From NCBI RefSeq assembly GCF_900232825.1, contig NZ_OCTP01000011.1, positions 707,262-771,261 on the forward strand: a stretch of DNA of 64,000 nt, read 5' to 3'. Shown here one piece after another: positions 32,431 to 41,832 of this stretch; positions within the stretch are counted from its first letter, which is position 1, and each line of letters opens with the position of its first letter. The position numbers and the translations under genes were made by a program. A model generated the notes under the pieces. It saw only the letters and a list, made by a program, of their open reading frames with translations, did not search any database and was not told the DNA's origin. The DNA comes from Anaerococcus sp. Marseille-P3625 (lineage in GTDB: Bacteria; Bacillota; Clostridia; Tissierellales; Peptoniphilaceae).

Positions 32431-33858
32431 ATGGAATTTACATTAAAAGAAAAAGCTTCTAAGGCTCTATTTTCCAAAGCATGTGATCTTTCTTTTAAAG
32501 CTATAAAAAAAGATCCTGTTAAGGGGATGGAGGAGATAAGTTCAGTTATAGATAAATTTCTAATGCCAAAATCCAGCAAGGAAAATAGTGCAAAAATGGC
32601 TATTGGCAAAATTAGAAATGAATTTGCTAATCCAAATTCCAAATGGGCATCTTTTGCCGAGGATATGGTTAATGATGTTGATAGTCATATCTTAAATCAA
32701 TTTGCAGTTACTGTTGGCTACAATGCTTTTTATAGGGGCAATGCAATTAGAAATAAGTTGCAAGAAGAATACGATTGCAATATTCCTTGGACAATTCTTT
32801 TTGACCCAACTTCCGCTTGTAACTTGAAATGTTTGGGTTGTTGGGCAGCTGAATATGGTTATAAAAATAATCTTACCTATGATGAAATGGCAAGCATTGT
32901 AAGGCAAGCCAACGACTTGGGTTCTTATTTTTTCATTATGACAGGTGGTGAACCACTAGTTAGAAAAGATGATATTATAAAATTGGCAGAAGAATTTAAC
33001 GATTCAGCCTTTCATATTTTTACCAACGGAACTTTGATCGATGAAGAATTTTGTAAGGAAGTTAGGAGAGTTGGAAATATCTCTTTTGCCCTAAGTATCG
33101 AAGGAAGCGAAGAATCCACCGATGCTAGAAGGGGAGATGGAGTTTATCAAAAAGTTATGGATGCTCTTAGCTTGATGAAAGAAAACAAACTTTTGTATGG
33201 AATCTCTGTTTGCTATACTTCAGCTAACTACAAGCAAGTAACAAGCGATGAATTTATGGAAAAAATGGTAGATAAGGGTTGCAAAATCGCCTGGTTCTTC
33301 CATTATATGCCAGTGGGAAACGACGCTGACGTAAGTCTTCTACCAAATCCTAGCCAAAGAGAATATGTTTATAAAAGAGTTAGAGAAATAAGATCTAGTA
33401 GCTCACCACACAATATTTACACCATAGACTTTCAAAATGATGGTGAATATATCAGAGGTTGCATAGCTGGAGGAAAGAATTATTTCCACATAAATTCTCA
33501 AGGCGACATGGAACCTTGCGTATTCATCCACTATTCTGATTCAAATATCAGAGAAAAAACCATACTTGAAGCTTTAAAAAGCCCTCTATTTATGGCTTAT
33601 CATAGAAATCAACCATTTAATGACAATATGCTAAAGCCTTGTCCAATGCTTGAAAATGCAGGCAAGCTTACAAAAATGGTAAAAGAAACCAATGCCAAAT
33701 CGACAGATTTAATCTCACCAGAAAATGTAGAGGATTTGGAAGCAAAATGTAGGCCTTATGCGAAAGAATGGAACAAAGAAGCCGACAAACTTTGGCAAGA
33801 AAGACTTTTGGAAAAAGAAAAGCTAACAGAATCAGAAAAAGAAAATATTAAAGCATAA
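32431..33858 (+). CDS. radical SAM protein of unknown function
   Basis: 475 residues. The [4Fe-4S] motif CNLKCLGC (Cys130, Cys134, Cys137) and MTGGEPLVRKDD (SAM-binding GGEP) define a radical SAM core. The C-terminal half has further cysteines (RGCIAGG, MEPCVFIHY, KPCPML), which suggests a SPASM-like domain with auxiliary clusters. The first 115 residues are a helical extension unlike most SPASM enzymes. No precursor peptide gene or obvious substrate gene lies beside it, so the reaction is unknown. It is monocistronic, with its own promoter, leader inverted repeat and terminator. Confidence 0.8.
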   Translation: MEFTLKEKASKALFSKACDLSFKAIKKDPVKGMEEISSVIDKFLMPKSSKENSAKMAIGKIRNEFANPNSKWASFAEDMVNDVDSHILNQFAVTVGYNAFYRGNAIRNKLQEEYDCNIPWTILFDPTSACNLKCLGCWAAEYGYKNNLTYDEMASIVRQANDLGSYFFIMTGGEPLVRKDDIIKLAEEFNDSAFHIFTNGTLIDEEFCKEVRRVGNISFALSIEGSEESTDARRGDGVYQKVMDALSLMKENKLLYGISVCYTSANYKQVTSDEFMEKMVDKGCKIAWFFHYMPVGNDADVSLLPNPSQREYVYKRVREIRSSSSPHNIYTIDFQNDGEYIRGCIAGGKNYFHINSQGDMEPCVFIHYSDSNIREKTILEALKSPLFMAYHRNQPFNDNMLKPCPMLENAGKLTKMVKETNAKSTDLISPENVEDLEAKCRPYAKEWNKEADKLWQERLLEKEKLTESEKENIKA

Positions 33859-33860
33859 TA

Positions 33861-33889
33861 AAAGCTACTAGGTAAAATCTAGTAGCTTT
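33861..33889. terminator. bidirectional terminator between radical SAM and symporter genes
   Basis: AAAGCTACTAG (33861-33871) pairs with CTAGTAGCTTT (33879-33889), serving the two converging genes. Confidence 0.85.
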
Positions 33890-33913
33890 TAAATTTCTAA
33901 AAATTTTTATTTC

Positions 33914-35143
33914 TTAGGCAATTTTGCCTTTTTGTCTTAGTCTATAAGTATTAATCAAAGCTGCAGTTGCATCGCCTGTGATATTAAGAGTTGTTCTACC
34001 CATATCAAAGATTCTATCGATACCAGCTACAAGAGCTATACCTTCAACAGGAAGTCCTACTGATTGAAGTACCATAGCAAGCATTATCATACCAGATCCT
34101 GGTACACCAGCTGTTCCTACAGATGCAAGAGTTGCTGTTAATACTATTGTCATCATTTGTCCAAGACTTAAATCAATTCCATAGCAAGAAGCAATAAATA
34201 TTGCACAAACTCCTTGATAAATAGCAGTACCGTCCATATTGATTGTAGCGCCAAGAGGCAATACGAAACTTGTTACGTCATGATTAGCTCCTAAGTCTTC
34301 ACAACATTTCATATTAATTGGTAGTGTTCCTACAGAAGATGCTGATGAAAATGCAAACATCATTGCAGGAGCCATGCCCTTGAAAAATTTAATAGGACTC
34401 ATATGAGCCATTGTTTTTACTGTTGTTGAATAAACAACACCTGCGTGAACTATGTAAGCAAGATAAGCTACTAGTAAAACTGATGCCAAAGATCCTATGA
34501 TTTTTGGACCATTTTCTGCAATAACTGGTACTAGTAAGCAAAATACACCGATAGGTGAAAGTCTAATAATAAGTTCCATTGCCTTCATAAATATAGAGTT
34601 TAAAACTTCGACTCCTGCAATAGCCTTATCTTGATGTTCTTTTACAATTAAAAGAATTGAAATACCAACTACAATAGCTGCAACGATTATCTGAAGCATA
34701 TTAGCTTCTACCATTGGAGCTAGAAAGTTTTTAGGGAATATATTTACAATTGTATCCATAAATGAAACTTCGTTTTGTACCTCAAACTCCAAGTTTGTAG
34801 TAGCTATAACTGGGAATACATTTTTAAATACGTTAGCAAATATTAAACCGATAACTATAGCAAATGCTGTAGTTAAGAAATAATAAACAATTGTGAATAT
34901 TCCGACCTCTCCAACCTTTTTGATATCTTTCATAGATACGATACCACCGATAATTGAGAAAAATACAATAGGGGTTACTATGAATTTGATTAGGTTAAGA
35001 AAAATATCCCCGAAGGGTTTAATATAAGTTCCTAAAAATTCTGATTGACTTTGAAAAACTAAACCTAAAACTATCGCTAAAATAAGAGCAATAAAAATAT
35101 TTCGAGTTAAGTTTGATTTTTTTGCTAGCTTTGTTTCTGTCAT
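33914..35143 (-). CDS. dicarboxylate/amino acid:cation symporter (DAACS family)
   Basis: A 409-residue membrane transporter with the family's helices and hairpins: ASSVGTLPINMKCCEDLG (HP1 serine-rich tip), PLGATINMDGTAIYQGV (TM7 NMDGT sodium site), GVPGSGMIMLAMVLQS (HP2) and DRIFDMGRTTLNITGDATAA (TM8). This architecture transports glutamate, aspartate, other dicarboxylates or serine/threonine with Na+ or H+. The exact substrate is not clear. It is a single-gene unit; the 174-base gap before the upstream PTS regulator gene holds its promoter region. Confidence 0.9.
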   Translation of the reverse strand: MTETKLAKKSNLTRNIFIALILAIVLGLVFQSQSEFLGTYIKPFGDIFLNLIKFIVTPIVFFSIIGGIVSMKDIKKVGEVGIFTIVYYFLTTAFAIVIGLIFANVFKNVFPVIATTNLEFEVQNEVSFMDTIVNIFPKNFLAPMVEANMLQIIVAAIVVGISILLIVKEHQDKAIAGVEVLNSIFMKAMELIIRLSPIGVFCLLVPVIAENGPKIIGSLASVLLVAYLAYIVHAGVVYSTTVKTMAHMSPIKFFKGMAPAMMFAFSSASSVGTLPINMKCCEDLGANHDVTSFVLPLGATINMDGTAIYQGVCAIFIASCYGIDLSLGQMMTIVLTATLASVGTAGVPGSGMIMLAMVLQSVGLPVEGIALVAGIDRIFDMGRTTLNITGDATAALINTYRLRQKGKIA

Positions 35144-35317
35144 AAGATCCTCCTTTTTTTCTTATACATATATCATAAACCAAAATTCAAAAAAAGAAAA
35201 CCTTTTTTCACAAATAAATCAAACAAAAAACCATTATTTTTGACAATTCTTATGAGGATTTGGTAAATTATAGAAAAAAACATTTGCTTGATAAATAATT
35301 ATCTAAATTTTCTATTA

Positions 35318-37087
35318 TTACAAGAACAATTCTATTAATTCTTCTAGTTTATTAATATTTTTTAATAAATTTTTGTTTATGTCGTGAAGTTTTGAAAAAA
35401 AGTCTTTAATATTGTATTTTTCATATTCGCTAGGCTTAACTGCTAGCAAGATAACAATATCCACATTTTCTTCTTGCCAAAATATTTCTTTTTTTAGTCT
35501 TAGAAATGATATGGAGGATTTTTTGATAAAGGCTGGATCTCCATGGAGGAGAACTATCCCATTGCCAATTTCTGTAGTTGCTATTAGCTCTCTATATAAA
35601 ATGCTTTGCTTATAGTCTTTTGTGGTATAAGAAAGACTTTCTAGTTTATCTGCCAAAAAATTTATTACAGATTTTTTACTTGGCAAATTATCTTCTATGA
35701 AAAATAATTTTTCGTCAAATAAGTTGATATAGTCAGCTTTATTTATTTGATTGGTGATTTTTTCAAAATCAATCTCGCTTAAAGTTTCAGGGATTTTGAT
35801 ATAATCTCTGTCCATTAGGTCAAGGGTTGAAAAAACAATGTAATCATCATAATTTTCATTATAGAATTGGCTGATATTTATTGGCTTATTAAATTTGATC
35901 CATTTAATATTTTCTTCCAAGATGGCCTGGATATACCAAGAAATTCCAACACCATAATTACAAACTATAACGCCTTTTAGCTTCTTGTCTATGGTTTTTT
36001 CTATGGTTATGATATAAATTACAATGTAAGCTACTTCTTCTTTAGGGATTTTTATCTGGTTTTGCTGGTTAAATTTATCTGTTATATAAATTACTTCGTT
36101 GTAATAATAAGGATAATTCTTTTTTATGGATTCATAGAGAGGATTGTTGATCTTTTCATCATTGGAAAGTCTTATAAAACTTTCTTCAAGATGTTTTTTT
36201 AGACTTGTGATCTTTTCCTCGTCTATGTCAAAAATCGGATCTCCTATTTTTTCAAAGTGGTCTTTTAGGGCTGCTATAAGCTCTACGGCCTTTGTTTTTG
36301 CAAAATCTCTTATGAGAAGATAATCTTTAAGGTTTATTTTCTCGTAGACTTTTATGAAATAAATTATAAGTTTTTCATCGTCTAAATTAAATTCTCTTAA
36401 AATTTCCTGAGTTTTTTTGGCATAGGAAAAATAAAAGGATTTTTGATTTTGCTTATAGAACTTTTCATCAAATTTGTCCAAATTTTTTAGGTAGATAAGG
36501 TGAATCAATAAAGTTTCATTGATTTTTTTATCAAGTTTTAAGTCCCTAATTATTCTATTTGCAAGTCTTTGAACTTGATTTATTGATGTTTTTCCATAGA
36601 TTTTTTCCAGATAATAAGTTTTATCCTCAATTTCTAATAGCAAATCTCTTTTGTATAGGTCTATGGCAGATTTTTCACCAATTATTTCTATGCCTGAATT
36701 TTGCTTTGTTTCTATGCAAATATTATATAAAGACATATCCGCATTTATCTCTTCTAGCATATGGGATAATTTGTTGTAGCTTAGGTAATAATTTTCCATC
36801 AAATCTCTTATAGTTAGATTTTTTTTAGTTAAAATATCTGTGATTATGTCAAAATCTACATTTTCTATCTTTATATCAGAAGCATTTACTTCTAAAAATA
36901 TGCCTTTGCCATAAATTTTATCCAATTTATAGGCAATTTTATTATTTTCTAAGTATTCTTTAATCCTATCCAGAGAATTGTAAATGGTTCTTTTTGAACA
37001 AGCTAGCCTTTCTGATAAGTCATCGCTTGAAAGATAGGACTTTTCATTTATTAATATTTCTAATAATTCTTGGTCTAGCTTGTTCAT
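35318..37087 (-). CDS. PRD-containing transcriptional regulator of the mannosylglycerate-type PTS operon
   Basis: 589 residues: an N-terminal winged helix (about 1-60, SSDDLSERLACSKRTIYNSL), two PRD-like helical regions (about 165-385), an EIIB-like segment (GVIVCNYGVGISWYIQ) and a C-terminal EIIA-like domain with LLHGDPAFIKKSS. Such proteins control their operon through PTS phosphorylation. It is the last gene of the leftward operon, 9 bases after the GH38 gene. Sequence similarity between its conserved histidines and those of well-studied regulators is low in PRD1, so the direction of control is uncertain. Confidence 0.85.
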   Translation of the reverse strand: MNKLDQELLEILINEKSYLSSDDLSERLACSKRTIYNSLDRIKEYLENNKIAYKLDKIYGKGIFLEVNASDIKIENVDFDIITDILTKKNLTIRDLMENYYLSYNKLSHMLEEINADMSLYNICIETKQNSGIEIIGEKSAIDLYKRDLLLEIEDKTYYLEKIYGKTSINQVQRLANRIIRDLKLDKKINETLLIHLIYLKNLDKFDEKFYKQNQKSFYFSYAKKTQEILREFNLDDEKLIIYFIKVYEKINLKDYLLIRDFAKTKAVELIAALKDHFEKIGDPIFDIDEEKITSLKKHLEESFIRLSNDEKINNPLYESIKKNYPYYYNEVIYITDKFNQQNQIKIPKEEVAYIVIYIITIEKTIDKKLKGVIVCNYGVGISWYIQAILEENIKWIKFNKPINISQFYNENYDDYIVFSTLDLMDRDYIKIPETLSEIDFEKITNQINKADYINLFDEKLFFIEDNLPSKKSVINFLADKLESLSYTTKDYKQSILYRELIATTEIGNGIVLLHGDPAFIKKSSISFLRLKKEIFWQEENVDIVILLAVKPSEYEKYNIKDFFSKLHDINKNLLKNINKLEELIELFL

Positions 37088-37096
37088 TTTATCACC

Positions 37097-39649
37097 TCAT
37101 AAAAGTTTTATAGTCTTTATTGCACAGGCTTTTATAAAATCGCCATCATCTTTTCTTATTTCATCCGCTTTTAAATACTCTACGTTTTTATGGGATAAAT
37201 CAAAATCAATATCTCTATCTCTATAAGGGTTATAGAGTCTTAATATTAGCTTATCGTCATATTGGCAAAGTTTTAAGGTGGAGAAAATTGCATTTTTGGC
37301 TTCTAATAAGGAGTAAGATTCTGGATAAGTTTGATTTTTGCTAAGAACAAAATAATCAGTATTATCGTAAATTTCTCCAGCCTGATAGGCTATAGGCTTT
37401 GTTAGGAGTTCTTTGGAGATTTGGTGGATCTTATAGTAATCATTTTCCATATCGCCTATATAAATTGTCGAAGAAAGCTCCTTATTTAATAAGGCATGTC
37501 CCATTTGAACCTCAAATACTCCAGATGCTCTGCCCGGTCTATCATTTAGATCGGCTTTTCCTAGATAAGGTGTGGACCTAAAGAGACTTAGGGCAATTTT
37601 ATTTTTATCTAAAATTTCGTATTCTCTTACGCCATTTGTTATCGCGTAGACGGTTTCTGGATTATCTAAGGCTGCAAAAGAAATCATAGGTTCAATTCCT
37701 CTTGGCTTTTCATCCCAGCCATCTTCTTTCCAAGTGTCAAATTTCTCGTAGTCGATATCTCTTAAAATCGTTCCAAATTGTTGGTCAGCTATCGATTGAT
37801 TAGTTTTAATTTTGCTATCAACTATAAGTCTATCCCTATGCTCGATCGCATTATTTAAAGTTTTATAAGTTATTTCTATATATTTTTTATTTTTATATAA
37901 AACTAGAGATACTTTTGTTTGAAGCTTTGTATCTAAGATTTTTTGATCTCTATTTTTCAAATCTTTTGGAATTTTTCTTGTCAAATCATAGGAAAGTTTT
38001 TGGAATAAATTTCCCTTAATGACTTTTAGATTTGAAACTTGACCTTCTGAAATCTTAAGATCAGAGTTTGGGCTTGAATAGTCGTAGCTATCACCCTCAT
38101 CTCCATTATCTTCAAAATAAATTTTATTGATATTGCTATCGCCTTTTACAAGAATTTGACCCTTTTCGTCAACAGAAATCTTGTAATAGTCATTTTCTAT
38201 AAAATCATCCTCGCTAATCTTAGGCTCTTTAGATTTTTCGCTAGTTTCAATTACTTGGTAGCTTTGATAGCCCATTGGAAGAATTTCATCATAGACAATA
38301 AGCTCTACTTTATAAATCTTGTCGTATTTTAGTAAAGAGCTTTGACTTTCGTTATTTACGCCAATTTCTTTGATGGATTTGGCTAAAATAGTCGGATCTT
38401 CCTTTTTTGAAATTATATCATAAGCTATTTCTTTGCCAGCTCTTTTGATTATAAAGTTTTCATATGGAAGGCGTATTTCACATGAAACATAGGCATTTCT
38501 CCTATTGGCAAGAGTATTGTAAATTTGGAAGGAAAAATTCTTTGAATCAATTCCATCGCCAATTTTTCTCATTAGCAAATCTCTTAAATTGTCGGATAAG
38601 TCAAAGGCTGTATCGTACCTATTTTCGATAAAATAATTTGTCTTATCGGAATTGCACATACCTATGGAATCGTGGGCAGAATTTAATAGCAAAAGCTTGT
38701 AGCATTTTTCTATTAATTCTTTTTCATATCTTATGCCCAATTTATAGGCAATAGAACTTAGAGGTTCAATAACTTCCGCTAAGAATCTCTCCAAATTATT
38801 GTGCTTAAATTTTAGATCTGCTCTGGTTGAAAATATGCTCTTGTGAGTTCTGGAATGTTGGCCAAAAGTAAATTCTCCCTTGTAAGTTTCTAGATCTTTT
38901 ATATTTGCAAATACGTCATCTAAGGCATCTTCAAGAGTAGAAATTTCTATATGGTATTTTGAGTTTTTAATTATTTCTGGCAAATTTTTCCTAATAGGCT
39001 TTTGATCTTCGCCGTTAAATAAAATATATGGCTTGGAATTGCCAAAATCTTCAAGTTTTTTTACCAAGCTTTCAATGTAAGATCCGTCATCTTCATTTGG
39101 CGGATAAGCCATAATCCCATAATGGTAGAGGTTAAAGGTTTTTATTTCTTCTCCGCTTGGGCTTATCCAATTAAATTCTCTTTTTTTGATAAGATGATCA
39201 GCAATGCCACGTCTAAAGAAAGCATATTTTAGTCCCATTTGCGAATAAATTAAAGGCAATTGCTCGCTCATGCCAAAGCTATCGGGAAGATATCCGATAC
39301 TTTGATATCCTCCCAAGCTTTTTGAATCTCTCATGCCAATTAGTAGGTTTCTTATCAAATTTTCACCGCCGATAACAAGTGTATCGGATTGGGTGTACCA
39401 AGGGCCTGTAATTAATTTTTTATCTTTTATTAATTTTATAAGTTTTTCTTTTTTTTCTGGTCTAAATTCTAAATAATCATCTATAATAGATGTTTGGCCA
39501 TCTAAGAGAAAAGATTTTATGTCGTCATTTTCTGATAGATAATCAATTATTTCGTCAAAATCGGCTAAGGAATATATCAAAGACCTATGATCTGTAAAAT
39601 ACCATTCCTTATCCCAGTGAGTATGAGCAATTACTTTGATATCGCTCAT
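37097..39649 (-). CDS. mngB: GH38 glycosidase, mannosylglycerate hydrolase-like (MngB)
   Basis: 850 residues, close in length to Escherichia coli MngB. Motifs in order: VIAHTHWDKEWYF (zinc site), FLLDGQTSIIDDYL, ITGPWYTQSDTLV, IGYLPDSFGMSEQLP (catalytic nucleophile Asp), LNSAHDSIGMCNSDK (zinc-binding His) and ADQQFGTILRD. In E. coli the enzyme hydrolyses 2-O-(6-phospho-mannosyl)-glycerate after PTS uptake. Here it lies directly upstream of a PRD regulator and overlaps the EIIC gene by 4 bases, matching the mng gene set. A different alpha-mannoside substrate is possible, since GH38 PTS-linked enzymes vary. Confidence 0.85.
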   Translation of the reverse strand: MSDIKVIAHTHWDKEWYFTDHRSLIYSLADFDEIIDYLSENDDIKSFLLDGQTSIIDDYLEFRPEKKEKLIKLIKDKKLITGPWYTQSDTLVIGGENLIRNLLIGMRDSKSLGGYQSIGYLPDSFGMSEQLPLIYSQMGLKYAFFRRGIADHLIKKREFNWISPSGEEIKTFNLYHYGIMAYPPNEDDGSYIESLVKKLEDFGNSKPYILFNGEDQKPIRKNLPEIIKNSKYHIEISTLEDALDDVFANIKDLETYKGEFTFGQHSRTHKSIFSTRADLKFKHNNLERFLAEVIEPLSSIAYKLGIRYEKELIEKCYKLLLLNSAHDSIGMCNSDKTNYFIENRYDTAFDLSDNLRDLLMRKIGDGIDSKNFSFQIYNTLANRRNAYVSCEIRLPYENFIIKRAGKEIAYDIISKKEDPTILAKSIKEIGVNNESQSSLLKYDKIYKVELIVYDEILPMGYQSYQVIETSEKSKEPKISEDDFIENDYYKISVDEKGQILVKGDSNINKIYFEDNGDEGDSYDYSSPNSDLKISEGQVSNLKVIKGNLFQKLSYDLTRKIPKDLKNRDQKILDTKLQTKVSLVLYKNKKYIEITYKTLNNAIEHRDRLIVDSKIKTNQSIADQQFGTILRDIDYEKFDTWKEDGWDEKPRGIEPMISFAALDNPETVYAITNGVREYEILDKNKIALSLFRSTPYLGKADLNDRPGRASGVFEVQMGHALLNKELSSTIYIGDMENDYYKIHQISKELLTKPIAYQAGEIYDNTDYFVLSKNQTYPESYSLLEAKNAIFSTLKLCQYDDKLILRLYNPYRDRDIDFDLSHKNVEYLKADEIRKDDGDFIKACAIKTIKLL
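38474..38489. other. degenerate parS-like palindrome
   Basis: TATTTCACATGAAACA matches the perfect parS sites at 53286 and 57158 at 15 of 16 positions. It lies inside the GH38 coding sequence and may be chance. Confidence 0.25.
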
Positions 39650-40875
39650 CCTTCAACCACCAATTTACCTTTTTTGATTTGATTATTTCTGTAAAGGATA
39701 TTTACTATAGCAATGAAAGCTGCGCCAACTAAAATTCCTCCAACGTAAGCTAAAAGATTTTCTACTAGTGGCCAAGCCCAAATTGCAGATTCTGGGAACC
39801 ATTGAACTGCACCAAGAACTACTGCAAACAAAGCTCCAATTAGAGATCCTATCATATAAAGAGGAACTGTAAAGGCTGGATTTTCAAGTGCAAAAGGAAT
39901 TGCTCCCTCGCTTATGCCCATGAAAGCCAAAAATATTGAAGTTTTTGCTGCTTCTCTTAGTTGTCTATCATAAACTCTTCTTTTTACTATATATTTATCT
40001 AGTAATGCAGATAGGCCAAGGCCTATTGATGGGGTAACAATTGCAATTACTCTAGCTGTAAGTGGCATAATTTTATCTACTGCAAGACCTGTAGCTACAA
40101 AGCCTGCTGCTTTATTAACAGCTCCACCAAGGTCAAAGGCAGTTGTTAGAGAAAGTAAAATTGCATATGCGATACCGCCTGATTTGCCTGCGCTTGTTAG
40201 TAAGTTTTTAACAGCTTCGTTTAAGCCTGCGCCAATAGGTGTAATTACATAAATCATTAAGAACATGGTAACTAATACTGATACCAAAGGAATTAAGAAA
40301 GTCGTCTTAAAGGCCATCCAATTGTGGCTAACTTTTATTTTTTCATTTAAAAATTTAACAAAATATCCAATCATGAAAGCTATTAATAAGCCACCAAAAA
40401 ATCCAGAAGGAGCAGGAGCAACTGGTGCATAAGCTCCATCAACCATATTTAAGGTTTCTATAGGGTTATTGGCAACAACACCACCGATAAAACCGCATAT
40501 AAGGGCAGTTTTTCCACCTATGGATTGGGCTGTGAAGGCTGCAAAAATTGGAATTGCAAAGCCAAATAGTTTAAAACCGAAGTTTTGTAAAATATAGGCA
40601 AATTTTAGTAGTGTTTCAGAGCTTCCTTGATATGAGCCGCTGTTGATGGCATCGACAATTGACATTGATGGATCGATTTTCATAAACATATATGGAATAA
40701 GTTGAGAAATAGCTCCCAAAAGTCCACCCATGATCAAAACTGGAATCATGTAGGAGATTCCTGTCATCAAATGTTTTTGAAATTCGCTAAATTTTGAGTT
40801 AGATGATTTATTTGAAATTGATGATTTATTTGTAGAAGTATCAGAACTTCCAACTCTTCTTTTAGTTACTGCCAT
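39646..40875 (-). CDS. PTS EIIC component, fructose/mannosylglycerate family
   Basis: A 409-residue permease. After a Ser/Asn-rich cytosolic N-terminus, FQKHLMTGISYMIPVLIMGG begins the EIIC-Fru fold. GISEGAIPFALENP is the family signature of the sugar-binding GxSEGAIPF loop. It works with the separate EIIB and EIIA proteins encoded upstream. In E. coli the three parts are fused as MngA; here they are separate genes. Confidence 0.9.
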   Translation of the reverse strand: MAVTKRRVGSSDTSTNKSSISNKSSNSKFSEFQKHLMTGISYMIPVLIMGGLLGAISQLIPYMFMKIDPSMSIVDAINSGSYQGSSETLLKFAYILQNFGFKLFGFAIPIFAAFTAQSIGGKTALICGFIGGVVANNPIETLNMVDGAYAPVAPAPSGFFGGLLIAFMIGYFVKFLNEKIKVSHNWMAFKTTFLIPLVSVLVTMFLMIYVITPIGAGLNEAVKNLLTSAGKSGGIAYAILLSLTTAFDLGGAVNKAAGFVATGLAVDKIMPLTARVIAIVTPSIGLGLSALLDKYIVKRRVYDRQLREAAKTSIFLAFMGISEGAIPFALENPAFTVPLYMIGSLIGALFAVVLGAVQWFPESAIWAWPLVENLLAYVGGILVGAAFIAIVNILYRNNQIKKGKLVVEG

Positions 40876-40884
40876 TTTTTCCTC

Positions 40885-41202
40885 CTATTTAATACCTAAG
40901 TCCTCTTCTATATCGTCAAAGACAGTTTTTATATCTTTTATAGCTTCAGATAATGGAACTTCGTAAATTTCGTAGCCTTCAAACCTATCCATGTGTTGTG
41001 GAGTGATGGCTGTTGATAATAATATGATATCAGCATTTGCTATATCTTCGCTTGTAAGTTCGTTTTTGATTCCATCTGAGCCTTGAGTTTCAACTTTTGT
41101 TTCGTAGCCTCTTTTTTTTGCTTCAGCTTCCATGGATTCTGCTGCCATAAATGTATGGGCAAGACCCATGGTGCAAGCACATAAACCAACAAATTTTTTC
41201 AT
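40885..41202 (-). CDS. PTS EIIB component, fructose family
   Basis: 105 residues. CTMGLAHTFMAAESMEAEAK corresponds to the CPTGIAHTFMAAE loop of EIIB-Fru, with Cys10 as phosphorylation site. The middle residue is Met instead of Thr. ILLSTAITPQHMDRFEG follows the pattern of this domain. It is 1 base from the EIIA gene and 9 bases from the EIIC gene. Confidence 0.9.
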   Translation of the reverse strand: MKKFVGLCACTMGLAHTFMAAESMEAEAKKRGYETKVETQGSDGIKNELTSEDIANADIILLSTAITPQHMDRFEGYEIYEVPLSEAIKDIKTVFDDIEEDLGIK

Positions 41203-41203
41203 A

Positions 41204-41626
41204 TTATTCTCCTATATCCTTTAATTTTTCATAAATTTCATCTTTACTTGCAGTTTCTAGAAATTTGATAAATTCTTTATCTACTAATTTTCTAGATAAG
41301 TTTGCCAAAGTTTCGATGTGCTCTCCGCCCTCTGATTTTGAAAAAATACCAATTACAATTTTTACATCAACACCTTCCCAATCTATCTTTTGTTTAAGTC
41401 TTAGAAAAATGATGGTATTTTTGTTAACATAAGAACTTTTGGCATGGGGAATAGCCAAAGGTTCAACAAGGGCTGTTGACATTATCTTTTCTCTTTCCAA
41501 GAGGTCATTTTTGATTTTTTCACTATCTGAAGCAATATTAAGTTCTTTTGCTTTTTTAGATAGAAAATCAAAAACCTGATCTTTGTTAGTTAAATCAAGA
41601 TCAGTAATAACGTTTTCCTTATCCAT
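41204..41626 (-). CDS. PTS EIIA component, fructose/mannitol family
   Basis: 140 residues of EIIA type 2: REKIMSTALVEPLAIPHAKS contains the phosphorylated His61. KIVIGIFSKSEGGEHIETLA is the later core motif. First gene of the leftward mannosylglycerate-type operon, starting behind GGAGGCG. Its promoter lies in the 206-base divergent region shared with the uracil permease gene. Confidence 0.9.
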   Translation of the reverse strand: MDKENVITDLDLTNKDQVFDFLSKKAKELNIASDSEKIKNDLLEREKIMSTALVEPLAIPHAKSSYVNKNTIIFLRLKQKIDWEGVDVKIVIGIFSKSEGGEHIETLANLSRKLVDKEFIKFLETASKDEIYEKLKDIGE

Positions 41627-41770
41627 GATAATCGCCTCCTTTTTATCATTATAACACTTTATCTAATTATATAAATTTTTATTTTTGCAAAACATTGTGC
41701 AAGTTTTGAAATTATTAGACAAAGAACGATTTTTATATTTGCATTTACTAAATCGTAATTTCAAAAATAT

Positions 41771-41799
41771 TTGACAAATGAGATTTTTTTTTATAAAAT
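41771..41799 (+). promoter_or_regulatory. promoter of the uracil permease gene
   Basis: Perfect TTGACA (41771-41776), 17-base spacer, TAAAAT (41794-41799). The short leader (about 27 bases) has no room for a PyrR-type attenuator. Confidence 0.85.
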
Positions 41800-41832
41800 A
41801 TTGAAGATTTGAGATAAATTAAGGAGGAAATA

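Noticed and set aside
41640-41832. PyrR-type attenuator upstream of the uracil permease
   Set aside because: A strong promoter leaves a leader of only about 27 bases, with no anti-terminator/terminator pair.
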